Positions 12,581 to 24,704 of a DNA stretch of 64,000 nucleotides are shown piece after piece (positions within the stretch are counted from its first letter, which is position 1; the number at the start of each line of letters is the position of its first letter). Both the position numbers and the translations under genes were made by a program. Source of the DNA: Enoplolaimus lenunculus (lineage: Eukaryota > Nematoda > Enoplea > Enoplida > Thoracostomopsidae); the NCBI GenBank assembly GCA_030248215.1, contig JASANG010002829.1, positions 62,001-126,000 of the forward strand. The letters are read 5' to 3'. The notes under the pieces were generated by a model. The model was not told the origin of the DNA, ran no database searches, and worked only from the letters and a program-made list of their open reading frames with translations.

Positions 12581-12586
12581 AATAAA
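12581..12586 (+). terminator. Polyadenylation signal of XPNPEP1
   Basis: A canonical AATAAA lies 74 bp downstream of the XPNPEP1 stop codon, a normal distance for a short 3' UTR. T-rich sequence follows. Confidence 0.6.
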
Positions 12587-13015
12587 AGGTATGGCCGTTG
12601 GTTCGGGGATGCAATACATAGTTCAAAATTAAATCGTCGGATAAGTTTTATCACAATCCTTTTTGTAGTGTTACAGTTCTGTTTACTACTGCTTATGTTA
12701 TGTCAACTATATTTTAATGGTTATTGTGTTGTTATATTTTCGTTAACATTTGTTTTGTTGATTTATATCATTTTGTTGTTTTATTCCGATATTGAACTTG
12801 TCACGATCATTTCAGTTTTTATTTGTTGATAAGAACGCTGCATCGTTGAAGAGTTCTTAAGATTCCATAAGAAATGTAGGACAATAGGCCATTTTATAAT
12901 GTTTTGCGCCTAAATACAGGTTAGGGCTTGAAGTCGAACGTGAGACGATTTGGTAGTTAATTTTATTCGGACCGATTTGCTAATTACAGTCTTTAGCTTA
13001 ATGGAGTATAGTGCT

Positions 13016-13060
13016 CAGAGTGTAACCGGGATATCCGTTTGGTGTTCGTTTCCGTGATAT
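13016..13060. mobile_element. hAT-type end (CAGAGTGTAACCGG)
   Basis: A left terminus of the CAGRGTGYAACCGG family, also seen at 47245 and 51190. No matching right end was found within the next kilobase, so only a fragment is claimed. The rest of 12830-13370 shows nothing recognisable. Confidence 0.4.
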
Positions 13061-13372
13061 AAATGCGGAGATTCAGTTATTTTTCAAAATCTTATAAATT
13101 TCTTCGTATAGCTCGGTGACTATTTGCATGCCTCAATTTTGCTGGCATAGAAGTAACACTGCAACACATGAAAAAGTCATTTATTTATGCTAAAACCGTA
13201 TGAAGCGTTAAGTTCGAATTTTTTCGCGTTGACATGTATATGTTTATTTTTTTATTCGACCTCAATTTTATGAATAAAGATTTTACTGTTTGTCGTTTGA
13301 GTGGCATAAGCTTTTTGACTTATTCTCGACGAATGTCATTGCCGAAGAATAGCTTTCCATAGATTAATTCTT

Positions 13373-13541
13373 GGCCAATGTATAAAACAGGGTCGTAACA
13401 GTTATAGTATATTCCTAAGCCTAAGATTATAGAATGAGCTTATAATTCAACATAACCCTAAACCTAAGCAAAACATAGTCTAAAGCTTTAAGGTAACTCT
13501 TTCGCAGTCCCACAGAAAACCGTTCGACCCCTGATCTTTAT
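13373..13541. mobile_element. TTAGGC-bearing MITE copy
   Basis: It starts GGCCAATGTATAAAACAGGG and ends with the CCCACAGAAAACCGTTCGACCCCTGA block shared by the copies at 30.6 and 38.5 kb. The interior has CCTAAGCCTAAG words, the reverse of TTAGGC. It is more decayed than the other copies. Confidence 0.6.
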
Positions 13542-13747
13542 TTCTTTAAGGTAGATGTAGGTCATAAGAGGAGTTTACTCTAAAGGACGGGAAATACGTC
13601 AAACAGTCGCTGCTGTGTTTTCAAATTTGAATGTCGATAAATGCCTGCCAAATAAGCCTGAGTAACCCCTCTTATTTTCTTATGGGGAAGCCCTTTTAAT
13701 TGACATAGGCCACACTATGAATCCAATTCATGGTTATCTTTATTATA

Positions 13748-15780
13748 TAGATGGGCACCGGAAATGAAAAATACCCGGATATTCATCCGAAATGAAATAT
13801 GTATCCGGCTATCGGATGGACATCCGAAATGCTATTGTGTAAATTTTTTTTTTGGAATAATTGCATTGTTTCTCCACTAAAGTAGCTCAAGCTGACGAAA
13901 AGCAATTCTGTATTCAACGTCATTCAGAATATTGAACGAAATTCTTGACTATTTTGTGAGTAGATGTGATTTTGTTTCAGTGTATATTGTTGTAAAATTT
14001 AGAGGTTTGACTTTGGTTTGTGATAAGCTCGGTCCTGCGGTGGACCTTCTGTATGAAAAGTACAAAGTAGTTTAGTGTTGGAAGGTTTCGTCGTTTGAGA
14101 ATGAGAAATTATAGGTATACTTAAGATGGTGCAATACATTTTTTCACGACCGGCGCCGTCCGTCACCGTACGTTAAACCAGTGATGTAACGTAAAAAAAT
14201 TAGTATAGAGTTTAAGCCTACTCTACTTGCGGTCTAGTGAAAAAGTGGACATTAGCGGATCCAGAGGAGGGCGGGCGGGCATACGCCCCTGTCCGAAATG
14301 TTTTCTGGTAAAATGGTTAAAGTCCCTGCCTTACAATTTTTACTGTTAGAAATTTTTTGTGAGAAAATTATAAGGTCGAGAAAATTATAAGGTCGAGAAA
14401 ATTATAAGGTCTCTACCTTAAAATTTTCCCCCTGACAAAGTTTTTCTTGTAAAAAATGATAAGATCAATACCTTACAATTTTCCCATCAGAAATTTTTTT
14501 GGTAAAATGATTGCTCTTCAAAATGTTTGCCAGCCAGTCCGACCCCGTCCAATATTTCTGGATCCGCCGCTGAAAGCGCGGCACCACTAAACCTAATATG
14601 GGCTGATGTTTGTACGATTTAGCGTAAGTATATTTTAATGTGGTTCTTCCTTCTTGGAACATAAAAGGAATCATGTATATAAAAGTTGAGGCAAGGGTGA
14701 CAGTCGAGAGATTGTCTGTTGCAGTGGTTGTAATCCAGCGTTGGTGGTTTCCGAAAAAATTAGATTGGAGAAAACGGTTCCGTTTATTCCAGAAAAAAAG
14801 CAGAAAAATTGAAGATCATGTACTAGTGCGTCTGCAAGCGCAAAAACGTTGATGGATGAGTTGCATATTGAAAAAATGACGTTGTGAGAATCAAATGACT
14901 ATTTTATTAAGTATCATCAGTGGATAACACGTATTACGTAATGATAAGCATACTGCGCACATTACAGAGCTATCATATACCTAAAAGGGTGCACATGCTA
15001 GCGCAGGCAGCCACAAATTTGTGCGGTTGAGTCAGGCAAAAAATCTGCAAACAGGATGTGATGTAGTTTTATTGATATATAAAAATTGAAATTAATCAAA
15101 AGTTACGCTCTGAACTAAATGCGGCATACACTGCAATAACTGTTACTTCAAAAGAAACAGAAAATTCTCAAATGGTTGATCCAATGGGGAACGAAAATTT
15201 TGTATTTAAAGGTTTAGCACTAAAATGGCGTTTGGTTTTCCACTATATCTCCTACGGTCACCCATTTTAGAGTTCACTGGATCCGCACTGATACCTCCAC
15301 AGTAAATCTGCCTTCGCGATCACGGGGGCGTGCGAAAAACCAATTTCTCACGGTTTCCGCGTTCTATTGTCGCTGTTTTGAGAGTAATTACTGAGATTAT
15401 AAACAAAAGTTTTTTCGTTTTTTTCAACCCAGCGGGAAAAACGGAAAAACCGGAAAAAGCAGTTTTTCCATTGGTTTTTTTCGGTGCCCAACCCTGTTTG
15501 AATCAGACGGAGACATACCAATTAAAACTCGTTTTCAGTTGGCCAACTCAAGATTTTTATAAGTTAGAAAGGATCTTCTAAACCAATTTCCCAACACTAT
15601 TGTGAAGCAGTTGCTTAATAAATAACTATTTTTAGAATTGTTGGTATGTTTTATGCTCATAACAAACAACTTGTAGCTGAGGGTACTTCTCTTAGAGCAA
15701 CAAGTTAAAACAAATGCTTAAGAAACGAAAATAGAAAACTTAATTTCGGGATATGAAAAATTATCCGATGCCCATCGCTA
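13748..15780. mobile_element. hAT-like TIR element, 2.0 kb
   Basis: The ends are TAGATGGGCACCGG and its partner CCGATGCCCATCGCTA, matching the TAGNGATGGGCA termini common in hAT elements. An exact 8-bp target duplication is not visible. The interior shares the blocks at 14575-14700 and about 15680-15730 with the 0.6-kb element at 16344. It also contains the nested GGATCCGCC element at 14254-14571. No transposase domain was recognised; open frames such as 14640-14852 have no family motif. It lies just upstream of MIF exon 1. Confidence 0.7.
14254..14571. mobile_element. Nested short TIR element (GGATCCGCC ends)
   Basis: It starts AGCGGATCCAGA and ends TCTGGATCCGCCGCT, an imperfect inverted pair, with no coding frame between. 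A 17-bp unit GAGAAAATTATAAGGTC is repeated in tandem at about 14361-14410. Fragments with the same right end lie at about 16425-16460 and 29311-29346. It sits inside the 2.0-kb hAT-like element. Confidence 0.6.
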
Positions 15781-16009
15781 CTCTATAGATAGTATGGTCC
15801 ATGATTTGAGCTTTTACGTTTATGAAGTTTTATTGCTGGTTATTTAGCTGTATTGTGGTATGAAACCGTTGTTTTAAATACTTATTATGGAGTCGGCGAT
15901 CAACATTCTCAAACTGTCGGTATGCCACATCAAACTTAGATTCATTTTGGTTTTTAGTTTTTCAGTCGTGCTAAATATATATTATTGTGAAAGACGTTTC
16001 AGTGTCAGT

Positions 16010-19000
16010 ATGCCGTACTTGCTAATGCATTCAAACATTCCAAGCACTAAGGTGCCAAAAGACTTCAACGCAAAAGTATCCGATTTGTTAGTACAGCTAA
16101 CTGGAAAACCGTTAATGGTATGTTGTTTGTAGTAGATTGTTGACCAAAATAGCGACCAATTGCTGATCCAGTGATTTTTTTGCTGTATGCTGCGTTTAAA
16201 ATGGTTAAAAACCTCGCGAAGTCAAACGCAATTTTATATACTATTGGTACTTAATATAAAAAATTTTGGTTTTGTGTCATAACGATCGGCGTTCGATCTT
16301 TGATGTTGATCACATGCAACAACCGGTGATGGTAACCTATTTATAGATGGGCACTGGATATCCGGATATGAAAAATATCTGGATTTTTTTGGTGAAAAAT
16401 TGCGTTTCAAAACATTTACGAGCCTGCCCCTCCATCAGTAATTTTTGGATCCGCCGCTGAAAGCGGGGCACCACCAAAAGTAATATTGGCTGATGTTTAT
16501 GCGAGTTAGCGTAAGTATATTTCAATGTGGTTTTTTCTTCATGGAACGTAAAAAGACTCATGTATATATAGTTCGAGGAAAGGGTGACATTTGATAGAAT
16601 CGTAGACAAACTAAATCAACTCAGTTTTTGGTGGCCAACGCAAGTATTCATTAGTCAGTAGCAGTTTTCTAAACTGAATACTCAGCAGCAATTAAGCAGT
16701 TTCATAATAAAAAGTGTTTTTCGATTTGTATCCTTTACGCTATAGCAATCAGCTTGTGGGTCAGGTTACTTCCCTTAGAGCAACAAGTTAAAACAAGTGT
16801 TTGAGAAACAAAAATTGACCCAAAAAACGCAAAATCGAGTTTCGGACATTCGAAATAGAAAATTTAATTTCGGATATCCTAATAAATATCCGGCATAAAT
16901 TGCCAGATATCTGGATATGAAAAAATATCCGATGCCCATCACTATAATCTATATAAAAGTTTGCGAATTTTGCCTGCCAGCTGTACCGACGTAATTGGTT
17001 TGCATGTGAACGAATATTGTTTTTGTTTCAAAACTTCATCTATGTTTTGTCAACACCGAAAGCCAGCAAGGACCTCCTAAGTGAAACTCAGATATACTAA
17101 TAAATCGCAAATGAGATTTGATCCCTAACGCACTTTCTGTAAAACAGCGAACGCAGAAATTCAAATCGGTCGGTACACCGGGGAACGACTTCCTAACTAA
17201 GTTCAAAGGTTACCAAAGCAAACACAAACGGCAAATCCTCTTACAATAAAAATGACACGGTACGCCTACTGAATCAAATCAAGTCAATATTCCCGCGCCC
17301 AAAATTGACTCCGTACACAATTCAGAAAACTCCGTATAGCACAGATCGTACTAACTCAAATTCAATACGTACTACTGACGCCCCAAAATTAAATAAAATG
17401 TAAGATTATGGCACCTTTGCAGGGTAGACTCATTAACATCGCACCAAAAATTATCCTGTGGCACCCTGATTCCACTTAGATACTAGAAAGGTTCCAAATT
17501 AGCACAAAAATGAACCACTGTTTACCAACAAATTCTCCACAAATTTCCAAAAGTTACAATTCACAACGAGAAATTTATGTGAACTAGTGCTCACTCACAG
17601 CACCGAACCTATTAAAACTCTAGACAAAGCATTGAATAATTTACGGATTCCTTACGGAAGTAACTCTCATGCGCGCGCTCTATTGTATACGCAAGTACAA
17701 CTGCCAAAATTCCCGAACAGACCTCTTGTCTGACACCACAAATTCTCAAAATCTATGCACTTATATTTAACGCAAGTTTCAACAAAACTTCCACTGCATA
17801 ACGATTTCAGTTAAAATTCTAACACCTCTAACTCAAAAATTTTCGCACACAGCGGGCCTTAACTAATCTGAATACTTCCCGTGCAAACTAAGTAAATGCC
17901 TATAAACGCTCGACAAAAATCAAAATCGCGCGTCTCTATACGTTGCTAAACAATCGGACAGCATCTCACACCCGTACAACTCTGAGCCCCCAAATCCCAC
18001 TTGTTCTGCGCTTATGTGTCCGTAAACCGAAAGGTTAATTGCGTTCTAGGAATTTTATGATAAAATTTTAAAATTTTTCAAAACTCTAAATTTAACTTAA
18101 AAAAATTTTTCTTAAAAATTTCGAACTTAAATATTTGCTAAAATCTAACAAAAAGCTGTTTTGTCTTAAAAATTTAGTTTTTAGATGAAAATTTAAACTT
18201 TTCAAATAGCTCAAAAATCTAAATTATGTTGTTTTGACCCAAGTAATTTATTTTAAAAACAAAATTGATCTTTCAAATTGCATAAAAAGTAAAAAATCCA
18301 CTATTTTGACGAAAATCCGTAATTTTCAAAACAAAATTTTAGTTAAAATTTACAAAAATTTACCTAAAAACAAAGTTTTGACCTGAATCTATAAATTTCA
18401 AAACAAATTTTATTTTTTTTAATTAAAATTTTAAAATATTCTGATATTTTGTCTTGAACTCAAAATTTTCAGCGATTTCAATTCGAAGAATTAAGAGAAC
18501 AAAAAATTAAAATTCCAAAAAAAGGGAGCAGCATTATCAGAAAGCAGAAACATTTCACTAGATACTTGGAAAACCGAATCCCGATCAGGTTGAGATACTG
18601 CACATACAAACTACTTATTTAAATTACGGATTTATGACTATCTAGCAACTGTTTGCAGCTCCCGCCAATGATTCCCAAATTGCAATAAATTTGCAAGGTG
18701 AACACTGTATTCAAACTTTATGCACTTCCGCATTATATTCTGTATACCGATAAATTCACACAATATTTGCAGTTTCAGATTCAGCTCTATACACGCTCTA
18801 TATGCTATGCATGTCGATGGAACGTACATAATGCACCCTAATGCATCAGGTTGGAAAACATACATAAACCTGTATTGCAGAAAACGACGAAATCAAGCAA
18901 ACTACCATACATAAAATAACCACTGCTCCTACGTAACAAAAATAATATACACATGCTCGTAAACACATATATACACCTTACCACAAATACACACATGTAC

Positions 19001-21092
19001 GTTTGTTTAAGATTACAAAAATTCGAACACAAGCTAAATTCCACAATTAGGGGTACAGTAATAGACTAAAATCCAGAAAGAGGGGATAGCCTAAAAAAAT
19101 TTTTTGAACTGCTAATTCAGCTGAAATCTATGAACAAAAAAATTCACAGGATGTGTAAACTATAAATTACACCCCTCATCAACTAGTCCTGGCCCGCATG
19201 CTACACTCTCCACACTTTATTCTAAACGAGCTCCTGCGAGTTAACCTAAACTCCTTATAACAAAAATTCCAAAAAAGGGAGCAGCATTATCAGAAAGCAG
19301 AAACATTTCACTAGATCCTTGGAAAACTGAATCCCGATCAGGTTGAGATACTGCACATACAAACTACTTATTAAAATTACGGATTTATGACTATCTAGCA
19401 ACTGTTTGCAGCTCCCGCTAATGATTCCCAAAATTGCAATAAATTTGCAAGGTGAACACTGTACTCAAACTTTATGCACTACCGCATTACATTCTGTATA
19501 CCGATAAATTCACACAATATTTGCAGTTTCAGATTCAGCTCTATACACGCTCTATATGCTATGCATGTCGATGGAACGTGCATAATGCACCCCAATGTAT
19601 CAGGTTGGAAAACATACATAAACCTGTATTGCAGAAAACGACGAAATCAAGCAAACTACCATACATAAAATAACCACTGCTTCTACATAACAACAATAAT
19701 ATACACATGCTCGTAAACACATATATACACCTTACCACAAATACACACATATACGTTTGTTTAAGATTACAAAAATTCGAACACAAGCTAAATTCCACAA
19801 TTAGGGGGTACAGTAATAGACTAAAATCCAGAAAGAGGGGATAGCCTAAAAAATATTTTGAACTGCTAATTCAGCTGAAATCTATGAACAAAAAAATTCA
19901 CAGGATGAATAAACTATAAATTACACCCCTCATTAACTAGTCCTGGCCCCCATGCTACATTTCTACGCCTTTGACTGTACCACTCCATAACGCATGTACG
20001 GCTCAGCGTAGGCAGTCTACGATTAAAATGTCGCGACAAGACGATTTAAATATAATTTCATTTGATTTTGATTTTTTATTACGTTTTTCAGTACATCACA
20101 GTTCATTTGGTCCCTGATCAACAATTTTTAACGATGAATGGCAATTGTGATCCTGTATTGTACGCGAAATTTGAAAGCGTAAATCAAGTCAATCCAGACT
20201 TCAATAAGAAAATCGCTGGACCTTTAACTGATCATCTTTCTCAAGCGCTTGGTATTGAGAAGAATAGGTATGTTATATATACATTTTGTTAATGACGTTA
20301 AAATATAGTACGCTTTTTATTTATTATAGTTTTTGGCGTAACTCAAGCGTGACGTAGACATCGCACCGCACGCTTTGAAATTCTAGCTTTCGGGAAGCCT
20401 TTGATACCCATAGGTAGGCGCAGTACTAGACGCATGTAACTGTAATATATATTTCATAGCCCAAGTCGCAATTCAGCCCAATTCCGAATTGGGCTAGTCC
20501 ACAGCGGAATTACAACTTGGGCTAGCCCAATTCAGAATCATGACAGATCAATCTGTGCGTTGCCTAATTGGTTACTTGATAGTCGTAATCCTGCTTGATT
20601 CCCCTTTGCTCAGTAAAACAAACTGTTAGGTAGCCAATCGGTGGCGATTATTTTACTAATCAGAAAAAAGTATTTGCATCAACCAATCGTATTTGAGTAT
20701 GGCATTATGGTAGTTAGCTATCACAAGGCGTACACTTGTCGCATAGAAAGAATTACGCCGCAGGCTAGCCCAAGTTCGTAATTACGCCCTGAGTTATCCC
20801 AATTCGGAATTGGGATAAATTACGACTTGGGCTACGAGATATACATCGTATGAAGATAGATTTTTAAGTTTGCTATAGGCTGTTCAGATGTGGTCAGTCT
20901 CGCAGTATTAAGTGCAGAGGGGTTTTTGCCAAGTGAAAATAATTGTGAACGGCGCGTGAACTGATTTTTGTTTTGAGCTGTTGCTTATTTTTGTGTTACA
21001 TTTACAATTTGAAAATTTATTTCAGAATAACATTTGAGTTCAAAAATCTTCAACCGACACATTGGGCGATGGCCGGAAATACTTTAGGTTAA
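16010..21092 (+). CDS. MIF: Macrophage migration inhibitory factor homologue
   Basis: This is a MIF/tautomerase-superfamily protein. Such proteins form trimers, have keto-enol tautomerase activity through an N-terminal proline, and in nematodes are often secreted without a signal peptide. Exons are 16010-16117, 20092-20267 and 21026-21092, all GT-AG and in phase, giving 116 residues (family usual about 115). The start is fixed by the required Met-Pro (MPYLLMHSNIPSTKVP); the frame is open further upstream but the catalytic Pro must be exposed. The conserved Lys in QLTGKP and the YITVHLVPDQQ strand are present, and the C-terminus has a Trp (THWAMAGNTLG). The CXXC of vertebrate MIF (CALC) is absent; the aligned stretch reads VLYA. 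An intron acceptor-like TTTCAG ends at 16002, 7 bp before the ATG. Intron 1 is 3,974 bp and repeat-laden. Confidence 0.95.
16344..16944. mobile_element. hAT-like TIR element, 0.6 kb
   Basis: The ends are TAGATGGGCACTGGATATCC and its inverted partner ending GATGCCCATCACTA. It shares internal blocks with 13748-15780 in the same orientation and is an internally deleted relative. It lies at the start of MIF intron 1, so MIF exon 1 is sandwiched between two family members. Confidence 0.7.
16945..18510. other. MIF intron 1, AT-rich filler
   Basis: No element ends or coding signature were recognised. From about 18040 to 18500 the sequence is strongly A/T-biased with repeated AAAATTT words. Confidence 0.5.
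18511..19959. repeat. Tandem duplication of a ~695-bp unit in MIF intron 1
   Basis: Copy 1 runs about 18511-19206 and copy 2 about 19265-19959, an offset of 754 bp with roughly 59 bp of unrelated DNA between. The copies differ by only scattered substitutions and one- or two-base indels, so the duplication is fairly recent. Both begin AATTCCAAAAAAGGGAGCAG and end ACTAGTCCTGGCCC. Neither copy holds a recognised gene; short frames in both are shared by-products. Confidence 0.9.
20459..20832. mobile_element. Palindromic TIR MITE in MIF intron 2
   Basis: Long inverted ends begin GCCCAAGTCGCAATTCAGCC and are flanked by TA on both sides (20457-20458, 20833-20834), a Tc1/mariner-type target duplication. 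The word CCCAATTC-GAATTGGG recurs within each arm. No coding capacity. Confidence 0.75.
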
Positions 21093-21210
21093 ACAATGAA
21101 TACGTAAATGAGATATAACGTTACTTTGATTTGTTCTTATTGTGTTGTTTGTTAAGTGAAGCAATTGATTGACATACACGTTTACTGTTGTATAGCAGAT
21201 GCTCGTGGTA

Positions 21211-21462
21211 CACTGTAAATTCCAATTAGTTGAATAATCAACTCAGTTCGCGAGTTAGTTCTTTCTGAGTTTATAACTATGAGCCTTAACTCACTCTGAG
21301 TTGAGTTGATTTTCACACTCAGTTGATTTGATTTCGGGCGAGTTGATCAATTAACTAAGATTGAGTAGAATCAGGTCACAATTCCGAGTTCTGATTGTTC
21401 TAACTCATACTGAGTGATTCAACCCATTCTGAGTTAAAATCACCTCATTGAAATTTGCACTG
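21211..21462. mobile_element. CACTGTAAATTCC MITE, copy 1
   Basis: It starts CACTGTAAATTCC, ends ATTTGCACTG and is flanked by TA on both sides. The interior is dense in GAGTT/AACTC words. It lies just downstream of the MIF stop. The same family recurs at least eight more times below. Confidence 0.8.
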
Positions 21463-23086
21463 TAGTAAGGTATACACGGGAACAGGCGTGTTTGGGTGTG
21501 GGTAGTCAATCGGTACCCATACAAAAATAAAAACCCACCAAAACTAAACTCTCGTTTTGGTTATATTTAGAACGTTTAATGCAAAAATTGCGCTGGCGGT
21601 TTACCTACTCGTTCCGCGAACGAGGTTTGTAAACTATTTCGCTCGACGTTTGACTGTTGCTCGCTTACTAAAAATGAGATTCTTCTTGATATTATGGTTA
21701 GCTGCTGTCTTCGGCTTTAACCGCCCTACAACCCGTTTACGTGTCCCAGCGTGTTAATGGTGAATATATTTGTCGTGTTCGAACAATATTTTTTGTAAGA
21801 ACCAAGGCTAGATATCAAAACATGCTTTCCAGTTTGCAAGTAAAACATAAATATACAGTTGTTTTGGGCGTAAGATACACATATAATTCATTCATGTAAA
21901 AAAGTAAAATGTGCATGATAGTAAAATGTTCAGTAAATTGGGATTTTAAAAGACCTGACGTTTCGCTTTCAGTATAGTTTTCAAAGATGGCACTTTTGTA
22001 GTTTTCCTCCACCTGTGCAAATGTGGTCGAACTTGATCACCAGTAACATAAAAATATTTTGTTTCCTGTTTTAAAAACTTGTTTCTAGTGCGAAAATTTT
22101 TGCGTTCATTTTGAGTTATGTTGCTCAGGGAGATGCTCCCCCCGCCGGAACCACCTGCAACTCAAGGTATTAAATTTTTGTCAGTTTCATTTATAGCGGT
22201 AGCGCATGACTTAACCCTTGATAGTGGTCCACTTGGCCAATTGAGCCTGAGCGCACATTTGTTCAAACTAATTCGATTCTCAATTTTGGATGGCAACATA
22301 TTTAAAGAACGAATTATACAACGCATTGGTCCATGATGTAAAAGATCACGGGCGGAACATTTTTTGGCGGAAATGCAATATTAAGCTTTACATAAACTTA
22401 TTTTTTTGCTAAGGCTTATACTTATGTATGCTTATTCTTTAGCTTAGGGCGTAGGAATATGCGTGTACTACTGTAAAGGCGCTGTTCTATGCATTGGCTA
22501 ATACATTTAACTTTAGGTGCTGACTTGACATTTAGACTTACATAAGACGGTGAAGCAAGCAGTTATTTAATAGTTAAAAACACGCGTTTGTATGTAGTGC
22601 CGTTTCGTATTGTTTTTAATTCTGCATAAAACAAACTGAAGTGGCTTTAATTTTTGTTGCCACTATTTTTTCTTGCTATTAAATTTACTGTAGCTTAAAA
22701 CACTGCGTGTCAGATATGCTTAAACTTCTTATCGATGGTTGCTATTAATGTAGATTTGCATGATAGTAGAACTTTCTCAAGCGAACTTTTTTGTTTCTTA
22801 AGGAGTAAGGCAACGACAGATCGAGTGTTCCTCGTTTACCTGCCTGCTCTCTTTAATGCTTAAATTTTGTAGTTTTATAAATCGGATTTAAAATGAGTTT
22901 TAAAATTTGTTTCTTAAAGTAAAACCTTTAATTTTGTGTTTCTATTTAGTACAAAGAGTTTGTTAGTCTGACTTTTTGTTCTAAATTATGTTTTGGTTTT
23001 TGTAAACTATGTACGTTACAGTTTATGGGTGTTGTATTGAGGCAAAACTAATGAGGTCGAGAAGGAATGCTTTCAAGAGTGCTGTA
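21463..23086. other. Intergenic DNA between MIF and innexin
   Basis: No gene is supported. A 27-residue frame at 21674-21757 begins with a hydrophobic, signal-like run (MRFFLILWLAAVFG), but it has no follow-on exon that I can join in phase. Confidence 0.4.
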
Positions 23087-23295
23087 CACTGCAAAAAATG
23101 TTGAGTCAAATTGACTCGCTCTGAAATAGGCTCTACGGGACTACACAAACTGAGTCAAATTCGACTCCGCCAGAGTCAAATTGGACCCACTGAATCGCAC
23201 ATTTGACTCTGGTGGAGTCGAATTTGACTCAGTTTGTGTAGTCCCGTAGAGCCTATTTCGGACAGAGTCAATTTGACTCACAATTTTTTGCAGTG
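23087..23295. mobile_element. TGAGTCA palindromic MITE, copy 1
   Basis: A near-perfect long palindrome with ends CACTGCAAAAAATG and TTTTTTGCAGTG, flanked by TA on both sides. It contains four perfect TGAGTCA/TGACTCA heptamers. No coding frame. Confidence 0.8.
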
Positions 23296-23726
23296 TAGCA
23301 GGGGCGGCGTAGCCAGGTTTTTGTTTCGGTGGTAAAACTTGATTCAAATGTTGTTTTCGGGCGAACGTATAAAATGACAAGTTAAGTAACTTATTGACCG
23401 CTCTTAATATTGCAGTTGTTCAAATCAATATTGGTACAGGAGTAGAGCAAATCTTATTCGAAAAATGTTCTGAAATTTGAACGTCAGCGTTCACTCTTTC
23501 GAAAGTTACCAGACCTATCACCAACTGGAGATAATAAATAAATAGGCGCTACACACGTTCGAGAGTACGGGCACTAGCATCATCTCGCTTCAATCAAAGC
23601 GAAATTGCAGAGGATTTCGAACATGAAATGCAGCTACATACATCTGCTCATAACTCAATACCTATTCCTTCAGATACATTACCGCATAGTTATAAGTTTG
23701 CCATGCGATTTGTTGTTTGTAACTGC

Positions 23727-23864
23727 GGCCATGTTACTTTTAAGGCCTACATTGTTTTGCTTAGGCTAAGGCTTAGGCTTAGGAATACGCTTTTGCAACG
23801 CTTTAGACTTAGGTTTAGGATAGGAAGAGCCTACTGTTATACGGCCCTAAAAGTAACATTGGTC
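23727..23864. mobile_element. TTAGGC-bearing MITE copy
   Basis: The ends are GGCCATGTTACTTTTA and TAAAAGTAACATTGGTC. The interior is a run of TTAGGC-like hexamers (GCTTAGGCTTAGGAATACGC). It is the type with GTTAC ends seen at 40.1, 43.7, 54.5, 57.5 and 59.4 kb. Confidence 0.75.
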
Positions 23865-24704
23865 GTAACTGCAAACGCGACACGTTAAGAAATTGTGTTC
23901 GTTTCAACTTGAAACGAAAATTTCCTTCGTTTAGCGCTAAAACAATTGCTAGAATTCAAAACGGTTTTTACGCCTGTTTTGTTCGGTTGACATTTCAAAT
24001 TAAAACTTAAAAGTTTATTAAAAATGTCCACGTAAATATTACACGTGTACAGTTATACAGCCCTAGTTTTGAAGTGAAATCGTGAAAAAGTATTAAAGGC
24101 ATATATATTAAGCTCGTTACTTGCGGTTCAATAATGATAAACAGCGCGTTAGGACCTGACGTCGATAAAATGACAATATGCTTTTTCGGACAGCATACAG
24201 ATGTAGTAGTTTAATCACGTTTTTATATAGAGCAGGGTACATACGGTTTCAAAAGTAACCGAATACGCTAAATTTGTATTCAATTTCAATACAAAATTTT
24301 TTCATCTCGTTCTGCTATGTAAGAAGAGGTTGACCACTGGATCATTCCTTAGTAGTGAAAATACGCAACACAATTTGAACATTGCTTAACATTAAGACAA
24401 CATACGCATTACATTCTATCTTAATAAATTATACGCATGAAAACGGTTTTGCCTAATAGATCTAAACCTTTAAAAAATCTAAACAAAATCTATCTCCACA
24501 ATCTATTTCGTATGTGTGACGTTCCAGCTTTAATAATTATATAGGAAAATAATTAATAATTTTATTTTTATTATATATCGATTTTATTTTAATTCTATGC
24601 ATTACTATGGTATAAAATTTTTATAATATTCATTTAAAATTTGTTTAAAAAATTTTTGGTCTGATTTATTGAGTGTAAACTGTTGTAGTCGCCGGTAAGC
24701 AGCA

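Noticed and set aside
12518-12829. Hydrophobic 103-codon ORF after the XPNPEP1 stop
   Set aside because: It overlaps the XPNPEP1 3' UTR and AATAAA. The membrane-like run comes from T-rich DNA (TTT/TTA/ATT codons). No promoter or splice signal seen.
21557-21757. ORF ending in a signal-peptide-like 27-mer
   Set aside because: Only a hydrophobic leader is visible; no mature domain and no phase-matched next exon could be found.
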